A DNA stretch of 10,059 nt from an uncultured beta proteobacterium (GTDB taxonomy: Bacteria; Pseudomonadota; Gammaproteobacteria; Burkholderiales; Rhodocyclaceae). A program made the translations under genes and the position numbers. The notes beneath the pieces were generated by a model that worked only from the letters and a program-made list of their open reading frames with translations, was not told the DNA's origin and ran no database searches. Every line of letters starts with the position of its first letter. The stretch's first letter is position 1. The stretch is from positions 1-10,059 of the forward strand of contig CAIZHL010000487.1 of assembly GCA_903932755.1 (NCBI GenBank). The letters run 5' to 3'. Below, one piece after another: positions 1-6,958 of this stretch.

Positions 1-2
1 AT

Positions 3-521
3 TTCGCGTCGGATTCCGTGCACAAGTTGCTCGATGAGCTCAACGAGTACGTGCGGAATCATTTCGCCTTCGAGGAGCGCCTGATGGCCGGCGGCGGCTG
101 TTCGCAGGAACTGGTTACCCGGCATCTGGGCGAACACGCCTACTTCCGCAGCGTACTCAAGAATTTGACCAACGATTTCGAAGCCGGGCGGCGCAACGTT
201 ACGGTGACCCTCATCGAGTACCTTGTGCACTGGCTGCTGCACCACATCGTGGTCGTGGACCGGGCGATGGCGCACCAGCTCAATTCCGCGGGACCCGACC
301 TCGACAAGCGCGTCGCGGTGGCGTTGCTGCAGGACGTGACGGATGACTTGACCGATTCGGAGCGCCACCTGCTTGCCGAACTGCGCCGCGCCAATGATGA
401 ACTCGAACTGCAGGTTCGCGAGCGCACCCGGGAACTGAGCGAGCAGAACAGCAAGCTGGAAGCCGATTTGCGCGAAATGTCTGCGCTCGTCGAACGACTG
501 AAGTCCGGGCAGGCTTCCTAG
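3..521 (+). CDS. Hemerythrin-domain protein with C-terminal coiled coil (5' end missing)
   Basis: The reading frame is open from the window edge, so the N-terminus lies upstream; the GTG at 18 is internal and is probably not the start. The visible part carries the later diiron ligands of the hemerythrin four-helix bundle: NHFAFEE (the HxxxE pair), RHLGEH (HxxxH), and VHWLLHHIVVVD (His plus the HxxxxD-type end). The first helix with its ligand His is expected upstream. Family proteins bind O2 reversibly at a non-heme diiron site and serve in oxygen sensing, transfer or storage, usually in the cytoplasm. After the domain, roughly the last 50 residues are a charged heptad-like helix (ANDELELQVRERTRELSEQN) resembling linkers that normally lead into histidine kinase or GGDEF domains. 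Here the protein simply ends with TAG. It could be a stand-alone bacteriohemerythrin with a dimerisation tail, or the C-terminus of a larger sensor. The family call is firm; the role is inferred. Confidence 0.85.
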   Translation, partial: FASDSVHKLLDELNEYVRNHFAFEERLMAGGGCSQELVTRHLGEHAYFRSVLKNLTNDFEAGRRNVTVTLIEYLVHWLLHHIVVVDRAMAHQLNSAGPDLDKRVAVALLQDVTDDLTDSERHLLAELRRANDELELQVRERTRELSEQNSKLEADLREMSALVERLKSGQAS

Positions 522-576
522 CGGGTGGCGGGTTTTCCGGCATCGCGGCGGACCAGGTTTCCGCCCTGCTCGAGGC

Positions 577-605
577 TTGATTCTTTTCCCGCCATCTCGC
601 ATAAT
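577..605 (+). promoter_or_regulatory. Sigma70-type promoter of tRNA-His
   Basis: A -35 element TTGATT (577-582) and a -10 element CATAAT (600-605) are separated by 17 bp. Transcription would begin near 612, about 45 bases before the mature tRNA. The stretch after the -10 box (TCGCCCCTCGCC) is very GC-rich, as in stable-RNA promoters under stringent (ppGpp/DksA) control; that regulatory reading is inference. There is no competing gene between the hemerythrin stop at 521 and the tRNA. Confidence 0.7.
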
Positions 606-656
606 TCGCCCCTCGCCTGACCGGGACACGCTTCCGGACGAGGTGCAGTTTCGGTG

Positions 657-732
657 GTGGCCGTAGCTCAGTTGGTAGAGTCCCGGATTGTGATTCCGGT
701 TGTCGTGGGTTCGAGCCCCATCGGTCACCCCA
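657..732 (+). tRNA. tRNA-His (anticodon GUG)
   Basis: The full cloverleaf can be folded by eye. The acceptor 657-663 (GTGGCCG) pairs with 722-728 (CGGTCAC, one G-U). The D stem is 666-669 with 678-681. The anticodon stem is 683-687 with 695-699, and the anticodon GTG is at 690-692. The T stem is 705-709 with 717-721, around the loop TTCGAGC. The discriminator is C729, and G656 just before the acceptor can pair with it. This is the extra G-1:C73 pair that is the identity mark of bacterial tRNA-His. CCA is encoded at 730-732. Mature RNA therefore probably starts at 656. The gene has its own promoter upstream and terminator downstream and appears monocistronic. Confidence 0.98.
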
Positions 733-740
733 CCAAATAC

Positions 741-773
741 AAGGGGTTACAGGCCATAAACCTGTAACCCCTT
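741..773 (+). terminator. Rho-independent terminator of tRNA-His
   Basis: The arms 741-753 (AAGGGGTTACAGG) and 761-773 (CCTGTAACCCCTT) form a perfect 13-bp stem around the 7-base loop CCATAAA. A T-rich tail (TTTCATTT) follows. It begins 8 bases after the tRNA CCA end. Read on the other strand, the same hairpin lies 57 bases past the mtfA stop and is followed by a weaker T-rich stretch, so it may work in both directions. Confidence 0.92.
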
Positions 774-829
774 TTCATTTGCTGCTCCATGCAATCGGTG
801 GTGGAAGCAGCTGAAGCCAGCCCCCCGGC

Positions 830-1591
830 TTATTTCGTTACCGTCCGCGGATCCTGGCGGTAAAAACTGCGCAATTGCTCAAACACCGCCGGATACTCGC
901 TGTTGAGCAAATCCGGAGTTTCGAAAAAGGCCTCGCTGGCGACGGCGAAAAACTCGGTCGGCAGTTCGGCGCCATAAGGATCGAGCGGCGTTTCCTCGCC
1001 GCCATCGACACGCTGCTGGAAGTCATCGAAAGCCGCACTCATCACCTCGATCCAGCGCCGGCGGGACATGCCGGCATGCAAGGGTGGCAGGCCGTCGGCG
1101 TCACCGCTTTTCATGTCCAGCTTGTGGGCGAACTCGTGGATTACGACGTTGATGCCGTCGGCGTCTTCGGCATGCTCAAACCATGAAATCAGCACCGGGC
1201 CGCCGTACCAGGCTTCGCCCATGACTTCGTCGTCGTATTCGTGCACCACGCCGTCCTCGTCGATCATGCGGCGCGGGATCACGAAATCCCCCGGATAGAC
1301 CACGATCCCCACCCAGCCGGCATACCAGTCGAGACCGAGGTGCAGGATCGGCAGGCAGGCCTGCAGTGCGATGGTGAGCTGGATGCGGGGAGTCAGTTGC
1401 AGGCCCTGGGCGCCGCTCCATTGTTTTTCGGCTATGAACTGGCGGGCAAGCAGGCGCAGGCGGGCATGCTCGTCGGGGGTGAGGTGGCCGAGAAAAGGCA
1501 GGTCGGCCTCGACTTGATGCCAGAGCGACTCGGGGATGTGGAGGCGATCACCCTGGCGGCGGCGCCACCAGGCAATTAGCTTGTGCATCAT
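830..1591 (-). CDS. mtfA: MtfA-type zinc-dependent peptidase (M90 family)
   Basis: A 253-residue protein, close to the ~265 residues of E. coli MtfA (formerly YeeI). It is a cytoplasmic gluzincin-like peptidase that in E. coli binds the glucose repressor Mlc and has aminopeptidase activity. The zinc site is clear: H152-E153-F-A-H156 supplies two His ligands and the catalytic Glu, and E213 in PTEFFAVASE is the expected third ligand. The N-terminal half (LPFLGHLTPDE, then the QLTIALQACLPIL segment) is also family-typical. There is no signal peptide. The start is one of two adjacent ATGs. The first overlaps the upstream transporter stop by 4 bases (ATGA) and the second by 1 base. No Shine-Dalgarno sequence is visible, so translational coupling to the transporter is likely. 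Whether an Mlc homologue exists in this organism cannot be seen here; the peptidase assignment does not depend on it. Confidence 0.93.
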   Translation of the reverse strand: MMHKLIAWWRRRQGDRLHIPESLWHQVEADLPFLGHLTPDEHARLRLLARQFIAEKQWSGAQGLQLTPRIQLTIALQACLPILHLGLDWYAGWVGIVVYPGDFVIPRRMIDEDGVVHEYDDEVMGEAWYGGPVLISWFEHAEDADGINVVIHEFAHKLDMKSGDADGLPPLHAGMSRRRWIEVMSAAFDDFQQRVDGGEETPLDPYGAELPTEFFAVASEAFFETPDLLNSEYPAVFEQLRSFYRQDPRTVTK

Positions 1592-2478
1592 GGCAGGCGT
1601 CGCGTGTTGAGCCAGATGCCGCCGAAAACCAGGCCGATGCCGATGGAGTGATAGAAGGCCGGTCGCTCATCGAGCAAAATCATTGACAGCACGATGCCGA
1701 AAGCCGGGACCAGATGCATGAAAAGTCCCGCGCGTGCCGGACCCACCTCGGCAACGGCGCGATTCCACAGGATGTAACCGAGGAAGGCCGGGAAGATTCC
1801 GGTATAGAGAATCCCGGCAATCGATCCGGGCGTGGCAATGACATGACGGCCCTGGGCAATTTCCCAGAGATAAAAGGGCAACAGGAAAAGCAGGCCGGTG
1901 ACGCTGATCGCGGTCAGAAACGACAGCGGATGCACCGCCGGCCGGCGTGACAGCAGCAGGGTATAGGCCGACCAGGCCAGCACCGAGGCCAGGATCCACA
2001 CGTCGCCGATGTTCAGCCTCAGGTCGCGCAGCCGTTGCGGGTCGCCGTGGGCGACGATGCACAGCACTCCGGCAAACGAAACAAGGATTCCCGCAGCCTC
2101 GCGTCGATGCAGGCGCTTGCCCTGCGCCAGCCAGGCCATCAGCACGATCATGATCGGCGCGAAGGAGTTCAGCAGCGTGCCGTTGATGGCGGTGGTGTGC
2201 TGCAGGCCGCCATAGACCAGCATGTTGTAGCCGCCGGTGCCCAGTGCGCCGAACAGCAGCAGGCGGGGCCACGCGGCAACCAGTTGCGGCCAGTCGCGGC
2301 GCACATGGGGCAGCGCCAACGGCAGCAGGCACAGCAGCGCCACCACCCAGCGCCAGAAGGACAGCGCGACCGGCGGCAGTTCACCGCGAAAGGCCCGGCT
2401 GACGATCCAGTTGCCGGCCCAGAACAGGTTGGCGAGCGTCAGCAGCAGGTAGGGGGAAACGGCAAAGGGCTTTTTCAT
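1588..2478 (-). CDS. EamA-family (DMT superfamily) membrane transporter
   Basis: A 296-residue integral membrane protein with about ten hydrophobic segments arranged as two EamA repeats (first half about residues 8-140, second half about 150-295). Recognisable family features are LTLANLFWAGNWIVSR near the N-terminus, NSFAPIMIVLMAW at the end of the first repeat, and GPARAGLFMHLVPAFGIVLS in the second, followed by the short positive end NTRRLP. DMT/EamA proteins export or import small metabolites such as amino acids, nucleotides or sugars across the inner membrane; the substrate cannot be inferred. I chose ATG 2478 (MKKPFAVSPY) because the frame upstream, although open to 2640, is low-complexity, not hydrophobic, and overlaps the relA promoter region. 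No good ribosome binding site precedes it; a CATAAT -10-like box at 2488-2493 suggests a very short leader. It is the first gene of a unit with mtfA. Confidence 0.9.
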   Translation of the reverse strand: MKKPFAVSPYLLLTLANLFWAGNWIVSRAFRGELPPVALSFWRWVVALLCLLPLALPHVRRDWPQLVAAWPRLLLFGALGTGGYNMLVYGGLQHTTAINGTLLNSFAPIMIVLMAWLAQGKRLHRREAAGILVSFAGVLCIVAHGDPQRLRDLRLNIGDVWILASVLAWSAYTLLLSRRPAVHPLSFLTAISVTGLLFLLPFYLWEIAQGRHVIATPGSIAGILYTGIFPAFLGYILWNRAVAEVGPARAGLFMHLVPAFGIVLSMILLDERPAFYHSIGIGLVFGGIWLNTRRLP

Positions 2479-2482
2479 GAAG

Positions 2483-2517
2483 CGGGGATTATGTCCCCGT
2501 CCGCCTGCGGCGGGGAC
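2483..2517. promoter_or_regulatory. Three-armed inverted repeat in the transporter/relA divergent region
   Basis: Three copies of one 6-base block alternate in orientation: CGGGGA (2483-2488), TCCCCG (2494-2499) and CGGGGA (2512-2517 as GGGGAC, preceded by C2511). The middle arm can pair with either neighbour. The left pairing forms the dyad CGGGGA-TTATG-TCCCCG, which encloses the minus-strand -10-like box CATAAT (2488-2493) of the transporter gene. The right pairing, 2493-2499 with 2511-2517, is extended by CCGC/GCGG (2501-2504 with 2507-2510), giving an 11-bp hairpin with one bulged T. It could be an operator over the transporter promoter, a REP-like repeat, or chance in GC-rich DNA. Symmetry is seen; function is not established. 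Confidence 0.5.
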
Positions 2518-2623
2518 GGTATCGCGCAGATGTGTTCCGGCGTGTTTGCGCTCGCGATTGCATTCCAGCGCTGCTACCTCCTCGGCGCAAGGCGGGGAGG
2601 GCATCCGTGCGGAGTGCGCCGCA

Positions 2624-2632
2624 TGGGATAAT
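2624..2632 (+). promoter_or_regulatory. Extended -10 promoter of relA (possible leaderless start)
   Basis: TGG followed by GATAAT (2627-2632) matches the extended -10 form TGn-TATAAT in five of six hexamer positions. No convincing -35 element lies 17 bp upstream, which extended -10 promoters tolerate. Initiation six to seven bases downstream would fall on or next to the relA ATG at 2639, leaving almost no 5' leader. This agrees with the absence of a spaced Shine-Dalgarno sequence: GGGG at 2634-2637 is too close to the ATG. The call rests on sequence match alone. Confidence 0.45.
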
Positions 2633-2638
2633 CGGGGC

Positions 2639-4846
2639 ATGGTCTCCGTGGTCCATTCCCTGCAGCAATCCGATGGCGAGGCCGCCGCGCTGGCGCAATT
2701 GCGCCTGGGTCTGCCGGACGCGGCGGCGGCGCACGTGGATGCCGCCCTGGCGCTGGCGCGCGAAGCCTACGGCGAAAAGCTGCTCGGCACCGGCGAACCC
2801 ATCTTGCAGCACGCCCTGGGCATGGCCCTGATCGTGGCCTCGCTCGATCTCGATGCCGATGCGCGGATCGCCGCCGTATTGTTCGCCGCCAGCGATCATG
2901 TCGAGGATTGCGGCGAGCGCCTGAAAGTCGGCTTTGGCGATACGGTGGCCGGCCTGGTTGCAGGGCTGCACCGCCTTGGCAGCCTGCGCCCGCTGACGCG
3001 CGCCGCGGCGGGCGTGCGCTCCGGGGCAGCCGAGGGTGTCGACGAAGTGAAGGCGCAGACCGAGATCCTGCGCAAGATGCTGCTGGCGATGGTCGATGAC
3101 ATCCGGGTGGTGTTGCTGCGCCTCGCGAGCCGCGTACAGTCCCTGCGCTTTCTCAACAACCGGCCGGGCCCGCTGCGCGAGGAAATGGCGCGGGAGAGCC
3201 AGTTGATCTATGCCCCGCTGGCCAATCGCCTCGGCATCTGGCACGTGAAGTGGGAACTTGAAGATCTTTCCTTCCGCTACCTGGAGCCCGAAACCTACAA
3301 GCACATCGCGACGATGCTCGACGAAAAACGCTCGGAGCGCGAGGGTTTCATCGCTTCCGCAGTGCGCCAGTTGCAGTCCGAGATGGCCACCGCCGGCATT
3401 CGCGCCGAGGTCTATGGCCGGCCCAAGCACATCTTCAGTATCTGGAACAAGATGCGCGGCAAGGATATCGAGTTTGCCGAAGTGTATGACGTTCGCGCGG
3501 TCCGCATCATCGTCGACGACATCAAGGACTGCTACACGGCGCTGGGCATCGTGCATCATTTGTGGCAGCCCATCCACGGCGAATTCGACGACTATATTTC
3601 CCACCCCAAGGGAAATTTCTACCGCTCGCTGCATACCGCCGTCGAAGACGAAAGCGGCCGCTCGCTGGAAGTGCAGATCCGCACCCGCGAAATGCACGAA
3701 CATGCCGAACTCGGGGTGGCGGCGCACTGGCGTTACAAGGAGGCGGGCGGTTCGACGAGGGCCGGCGGCGCCTACGAAGACAAGATTTCGTGGTTGCGGC
3801 AGTTGCTCTCGTGGCGTGACGAAATTGCCGACTCTGCGGAGTGGGTGCAGCAGTTCAGGCGTGCCGCGCTGGACGATACGATCTACGTGCTGACGCCGCA
3901 GGACAGGGTGATCGACCTGCCGCGAGGAGCCACCGCGCTCGATTTCGCCTACCGTTTGCATACCGACCTCGGTCATCGCTGTCGGGGGGCAAAGATCGAC
4001 GGCCACATGGCGTCGCTCGGGACCCCGTTGCAGAGCGGGCAGCGCGTCGAAATCGTTGCCGCCAAGACCGGCGGTCCGTCGCGCGATTGGCTCAATCCGA
4101 CGCAGGGCTACCTGGCGACGTCGCGCGCGCGGACCAAGGTCAAGCAGTGGTTCGCGGCCCAGGATGAGGCCGAACTGCTTGCCCAGGGACGGGCGCTCGT
4201 GATGCGCGAGTTGCAGCGCGAGGGGCAGACACAGACCAATCTGGACGAACTGGCGGCCGGGCTCGGGCTGAAAAGCGCCGAGGCGCTGTTCCTCGGCGCT
4301 GCGCGCGGTGAAATCGGCATGCGGGCGATCGACACGGCACTGCGCGGCGGCGCCGAACCCCTGCCGCCCGAGCCCGAAATCCATACGCGCAAGAGCCGCG
4401 CCGGCGACAGCCGGATCCTGGTGGTGGGCGTGGACAAGCTATTGACGCAGATGGGCAAGTGCTGCAAGCCCATGCCGCCTGATGCGATCACCGGTTTCGT
4501 CACCCGCGGCAAGGGCATCTCGATCCATCGCGTCGAATGCATGAACTTCCGCAACATGGCGGCGCGCAATCCCGAGCGCGTGATCGGCACCGAGTGGGGG
4601 GAGCAGGCGGGGGCGGTCTATCCGATCGACCTGATGGTGGATGCGGCCGATCGCCAGGGATTGCTGCGCGACATTTCCGACATCCTTTCGCGGGAGAAGA
4701 TCAACGTCACCGCGGTGAAGACGCAGTCGCGCGGAGGCGTCGCCCATATGGGTTTTGTCGTCGAGTTGCCGGCCACGGGAATTCTCGGCAGAGTGCTATC
4801 CTTGCTGCATGATGTGCCGGGGGTGATCCGCGCTGCGCGGGGCTGA
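2639..4846 (+). CDS. relA: (p)ppGpp synthetase RelA (ribosome-associated, hydrolase-inactive)
   Basis: A 735-residue RSH-family enzyme (E. coli RelA has 744) that makes pppGpp/ppGpp from ATP and GTP/GDP when uncharged tRNA blocks the ribosome. Domains in order: a degenerate HD hydrolase region (about 30-190); a synthetase with VYGRPKHIFSIWNKM (about 256-272), YDVRAVRI, the RelA-type acidic motif EFDDY (about 315), the KGNFYRSLHT nucleotide-binding loop and EVQIRT; TGS (about 411-470); a helical linker; a zinc-finger-like domain (GKCCKPMP near 606 with a later HRVEC); and a C-terminal ACT/RRM domain (about 660-735). The hydrolase is predicted dead: the HD pair is S85-D86, and the usual LADRLHNMR segment is LASRVQSLR, replacing two further active-site residues. 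A separate SpoT is therefore expected elsewhere. I chose ATG 2639 (MVSVVHS) over the open frame back to 2477, whose translation is unlike RelA. A GGDEF gene follows 51 bp downstream. Confidence 0.97.
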   Translation: MVSVVHSLQQSDGEAAALAQLRLGLPDAAAAHVDAALALAREAYGEKLLGTGEPILQHALGMALIVASLDLDADARIAAVLFAASDHVEDCGERLKVGFGDTVAGLVAGLHRLGSLRPLTRAAAGVRSGAAEGVDEVKAQTEILRKMLLAMVDDIRVVLLRLASRVQSLRFLNNRPGPLREEMARESQLIYAPLANRLGIWHVKWELEDLSFRYLEPETYKHIATMLDEKRSEREGFIASAVRQLQSEMATAGIRAEVYGRPKHIFSIWNKMRGKDIEFAEVYDVRAVRIIVDDIKDCYTALGIVHHLWQPIHGEFDDYISHPKGNFYRSLHTAVEDESGRSLEVQIRTREMHEHAELGVAAHWRYKEAGGSTRAGGAYEDKISWLRQLLSWRDEIADSAEWVQQFRRAALDDTIYVLTPQDRVIDLPRGATALDFAYRLHTDLGHRCRGAKIDGHMASLGTPLQSGQRVEIVAAKTGGPSRDWLNPTQGYLATSRARTKVKQWFAAQDEAELLAQGRALVMRELQREGQTQTNLDELAAGLGLKSAEALFLGAARGEIGMRAIDTALRGGAEPLPPEPEIHTRKSRAGDSRILVVGVDKLLTQMGKCCKPMPPDAITGFVTRGKGISIHRVECMNFRNMAARNPERVIGTEWGEQAGAVYPIDLMVDAADRQGLLRDISDILSREKINVTAVKTQSRGGVAHMGFVVELPATGILGRVLSLLHDVPGVIRAARG

Positions 4847-4897
4847 ACGGCGACGGGGCCGGCCGGAATCAAAGGGTGTTCGAATGAAAGGCAGTAT

Positions 4898-6043
4898 GTG
4901 ACTGCAGTCGCGTTGAATCTTGAGAAGACCCACCATTGGGTCGCCGTCAACAGCTACCGGGTGCGGGTTGCGGCATTCGCCCTGGTCGGGGTTCCGATCG
5001 CCCTGCATGTCCTCTCGCGCAGCCCTGGTGTTCTGTTCTGGATCACCTTCCTGTTCCAGTTCGCGCTCTATCCGCACCTGATGCAGTGGCGTACGCGCCG
5101 CTGCGCGAATCCGGAGAAGGCCGAACTTGACAACCTGACTGTCGATGCGGTGCTTTCCGGTGCCTGGGCCGCCGGACTCGGCTTTCCGCTGTGGATCACT
5201 GTTACGCTCTTTCTTGCCACGCTGCTCAACCACACCATCATGCGCGGCTTGCCCGGCATCCTGATCTGCCCGGCGGCGTTGCTCGGCGGTGCCCTTGCTT
5301 CCACTACGGTGATCGCCTTCCGCGTCTCCAGCGATACGGACGGCCTGGTGACGCTCTCGTCCATCATCGGCCTGGCGATCTACCTGTCGCTGATGGGCGT
5401 CGAGTTCTTCACCTACATCCGACGGCTGCACGAAGTGCAGGGCGCCGTGGCTTCCCAGAAGCAGATCCTCGAGGACGCCAATGCGGCATTGCAGGGGCAG
5501 ATCAGCAAGATCCACGACCTGCAGGAAAAGCTCCGCGATCAGGCCAACCGCGATTCGCTGACCGGCCTGTTCAACCGCCGCTACCTCGAGGGCACGCTGG
5601 AACGCGAAATGGCCCGCTGCAAGCGCGAGGGGACACCCATCGCCATGTTGCTGCTCGACATCGACCATTTCAAACTCATCAACGATACCTACGGCCACCA
5701 GGCCGGCGATGAGGTGCTGCGCGTATTCAGTCGGATCCTGCAGGAGAGTGCCCGCGCCGAGGATATAGTCTGCCGCTACGGCGGCGAAGAGTTCCTTTTG
5801 GTGCTGCCGAAAATGCCGCTGGAAATCGCGCGCGAACGCGGCGAACACCTGTTGCAGCTGTTCGAGGGCACGGTGGTCGCATTCGGCGAACGTCGCATCC
5901 GCGTCACCACCTCGATCGGCGTTGCCGGGACGCCGCTGCATTCCGATTCCGCCGAGGGCCTGATTCGATGTGCGGATGAGGCTCTGTATCTGGCCAAGCA
6001 CAATGGCAGGAACCAGGTGGTGACGTTTGGCGATGCGGTGTAG
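4898..6043 (+). CDS. MASE2-GGDEF membrane diguanylate cyclase
   Basis: A 381-residue protein that condenses two GTP into c-di-GMP at the inner membrane. Residues about 18-175 are a multi-span hydrophobic sensor of MASE2 type: YRVRVAAFALVG, then FQFALYPHL near 54-61, then further segments to FFTYIRR. Residues about 176-215 form a coiled-coil linker. The GGDEF domain follows: DSLTGLFNRRYL (219-230), the metal-binding DIDHFK (254-259), and an intact active-site GGEEF (295-299). RAED at 286-289, five residues before GGEEF, fits the RxxD inhibitory site, so product feedback inhibition is expected. The domain layout is that of DgcC/AdrA and YcdT. The start is GTG 4898, with AAAGG (4887-4891) six bases upstream. 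An in-frame-stopped five-codon reading frame (ATG 4884 to TGA 4901) overlaps this start. No terminator separates it from relA, so cotranscription is plausible. Behind it, 6044-6143 holds a 7-bp AAGCGGC/GCCGCTT pairing (6058-6064 with 6093-6099) but no T-run. Confidence 0.93.
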   Translation: MTAVALNLEKTHHWVAVNSYRVRVAAFALVGVPIALHVLSRSPGVLFWITFLFQFALYPHLMQWRTRRCANPEKAELDNLTVDAVLSGAWAAGLGFPLWITVTLFLATLLNHTIMRGLPGILICPAALLGGALASTTVIAFRVSSDTDGLVTLSSIIGLAIYLSLMGVEFFTYIRRLHEVQGAVASQKQILEDANAALQGQISKIHDLQEKLRDQANRDSLTGLFNRRYLEGTLEREMARCKREGTPIAMLLLDIDHFKLINDTYGHQAGDEVLRVFSRILQESARAEDIVCRYGGEEFLLVLPKMPLEIARERGEHLLQLFEGTVVAFGERRIRVTTSIGVAGTPLHSDSAEGLIRCADEALYLAKHNGRNQVVTFGDAV

Positions 6044-6143
6044 GGTAGCGAAGCGATAAGCGGCTCAGGCGCGTCCCCTGGAATTCCGCAGCGCCGCTTC
6101 CGCATCATGGCCGGCAATCCCTTTGTGGCATAACCCGGCGCCG

Positions 6144-6905
6144 TCAGGCCACGCGTGCGGCGATGTGACCAAGGTGCAGGCGGGGCAGGGCTGCGCGCAG
6201 GCGTTCGGGATGCGCCGAGGCCTGCAGCAGCAGTCGGCCCGAGCCGCGGGCGAGATCCGCGGCCAGGCGTCGTGTCTGGCGCGCCACCGCGTCGGCGACA
6301 TCGACCAGTTGCGCTCGCGTGCCGATGACCTGCCGCAGTTGCGGCGCGAGAAAGCTGTAATGCGTGCAACCGAGCACGATGCGATCGACGCCCTGATCCA
6401 GCAGCGGTTCGATGCGGGCGCGGATGTCGGTCGCCAGCGCCGGATCATCCAGTTGCAGCATTTCGACATGCGTGGCCCAGCCCGGACAGGGCTCGACAAA
6501 GACCTCGACATTGCCGGCATGATCTTCGATCAGTCGTTTCAGGCGCGAACTGCGCGCGGTCGCCTCGGTCGCGAGTACGGCGATCCGGCCGCTGCGGCTT
6601 TCCTGTGCTGCGGGTTTGATGCCGGGTTCGACGCCGACCACCGGGATGCCTGGATGGGCGGCACGCAGGGCCTGAACGGCCGCCACCGTAGCCGTGTTGC
6701 AGGCCACCACCAGCAGCCCGCAGCCGCCGGCGACGAGATCCGCACCCACCTCCAGCACTCGGCTCTGGATGAACCCGTCTTCCTTGTTGCCGTAGGGTAC
6801 ATGCGCCGTGTCGGCGAAGTAGGTGAAATCTGCGCCGGGCAGGGCTTCCACCAGGGCGGCGAGCACGGAGAGGCCGCCGAGGCCGGAATCGAAGACGCCG
6901 ATCAT
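6144..6905 (-). CDS. murI: Glutamate racemase MurI
   Basis: A 253-residue cytoplasmic, cofactor-independent racemase that converts L-glutamate to the D-glutamate needed for peptidoglycan. All family signatures are present: VFDSGLGGLSV at 4-14 with the catalytic-site Asp6-Ser7, FADTAHVPYG (30-39), the first catalytic cysteine in ACNTA (Cys69) and the second in GCTHYSFL (Cys180, followed by His182). The length is at the compact end for the family (E. coli about 285, whose extra N-terminal part is absent here). ATG 6905 starts exactly at the conserved MIGVFDSG. No strong Shine-Dalgarno sequence is visible in front of it. It lies 53 bases after the cytochrome gene on the same strand with no terminator between, so it may be read from the cytochrome promoter, at least in part. 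It converges on the diguanylate cyclase gene. Confidence 0.97.
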   Translation of the reverse strand: MIGVFDSGLGGLSVLAALVEALPGADFTYFADTAHVPYGNKEDGFIQSRVLEVGADLVAGGCGLLVVACNTATVAAVQALRAAHPGIPVVGVEPGIKPAAQESRSGRIAVLATEATARSSRLKRLIEDHAGNVEVFVEPCPGWATHVEMLQLDDPALATDIRARIEPLLDQGVDRIVLGCTHYSFLAPQLRQVIGTRAQLVDVADAVARQTRRLAADLARGSGRLLLQASAHPERLRAALPRLHLGHIAARVA

Positions 6906-6958
6906 GGCTCTAGCGCGGAAAACGAAATCCTTGCCCGCGGCAGGACCGGCATGCGCTG

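Noticed and set aside
547..565. A 6-bp hairpin (GGCGGA/TCCGCC) after the hemerythrin stop
   Set aside because: It is short, has a 7-base loop and no T-run; too weak to call a terminator.
2477..2638. N-terminal extension of RelA to ATG 2477
   Set aside because: The translation is Arg/Cys-rich and unlike RelA; the open frame is a GC effect. ATG 2639 gives the normal family length.
2479..2640. N-terminal extension of the transporter to ATG 2640
   Set aside because: The added 54 residues are unlike any EamA N-terminus, and the segment overlaps the relA start and the promoter dyads. ATG 2478 directly precedes the first membrane helix.
2489..4384. A 631-codon open frame antisense to relA
   Set aside because: It is the complement of a clear RelA reading frame in GC-rich DNA. 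Its translation has no recognisable domain, and it has no ribosome binding site.
4796..6001. A 401-codon open frame antisense to the diguanylate cyclase
   Set aside because: The sense strand encodes a complete MASE2-GGDEF protein with all motifs; the antisense translation is low-complexity.
6058..6099. A possible convergent terminator between the diguanylate cyclase and murI
   Set aside because: The 7-bp AAGCGGC/GCCGCTT pairing spans a 28-base loop with no T-run on either strand, so it is not a convincing rho-independent terminator.
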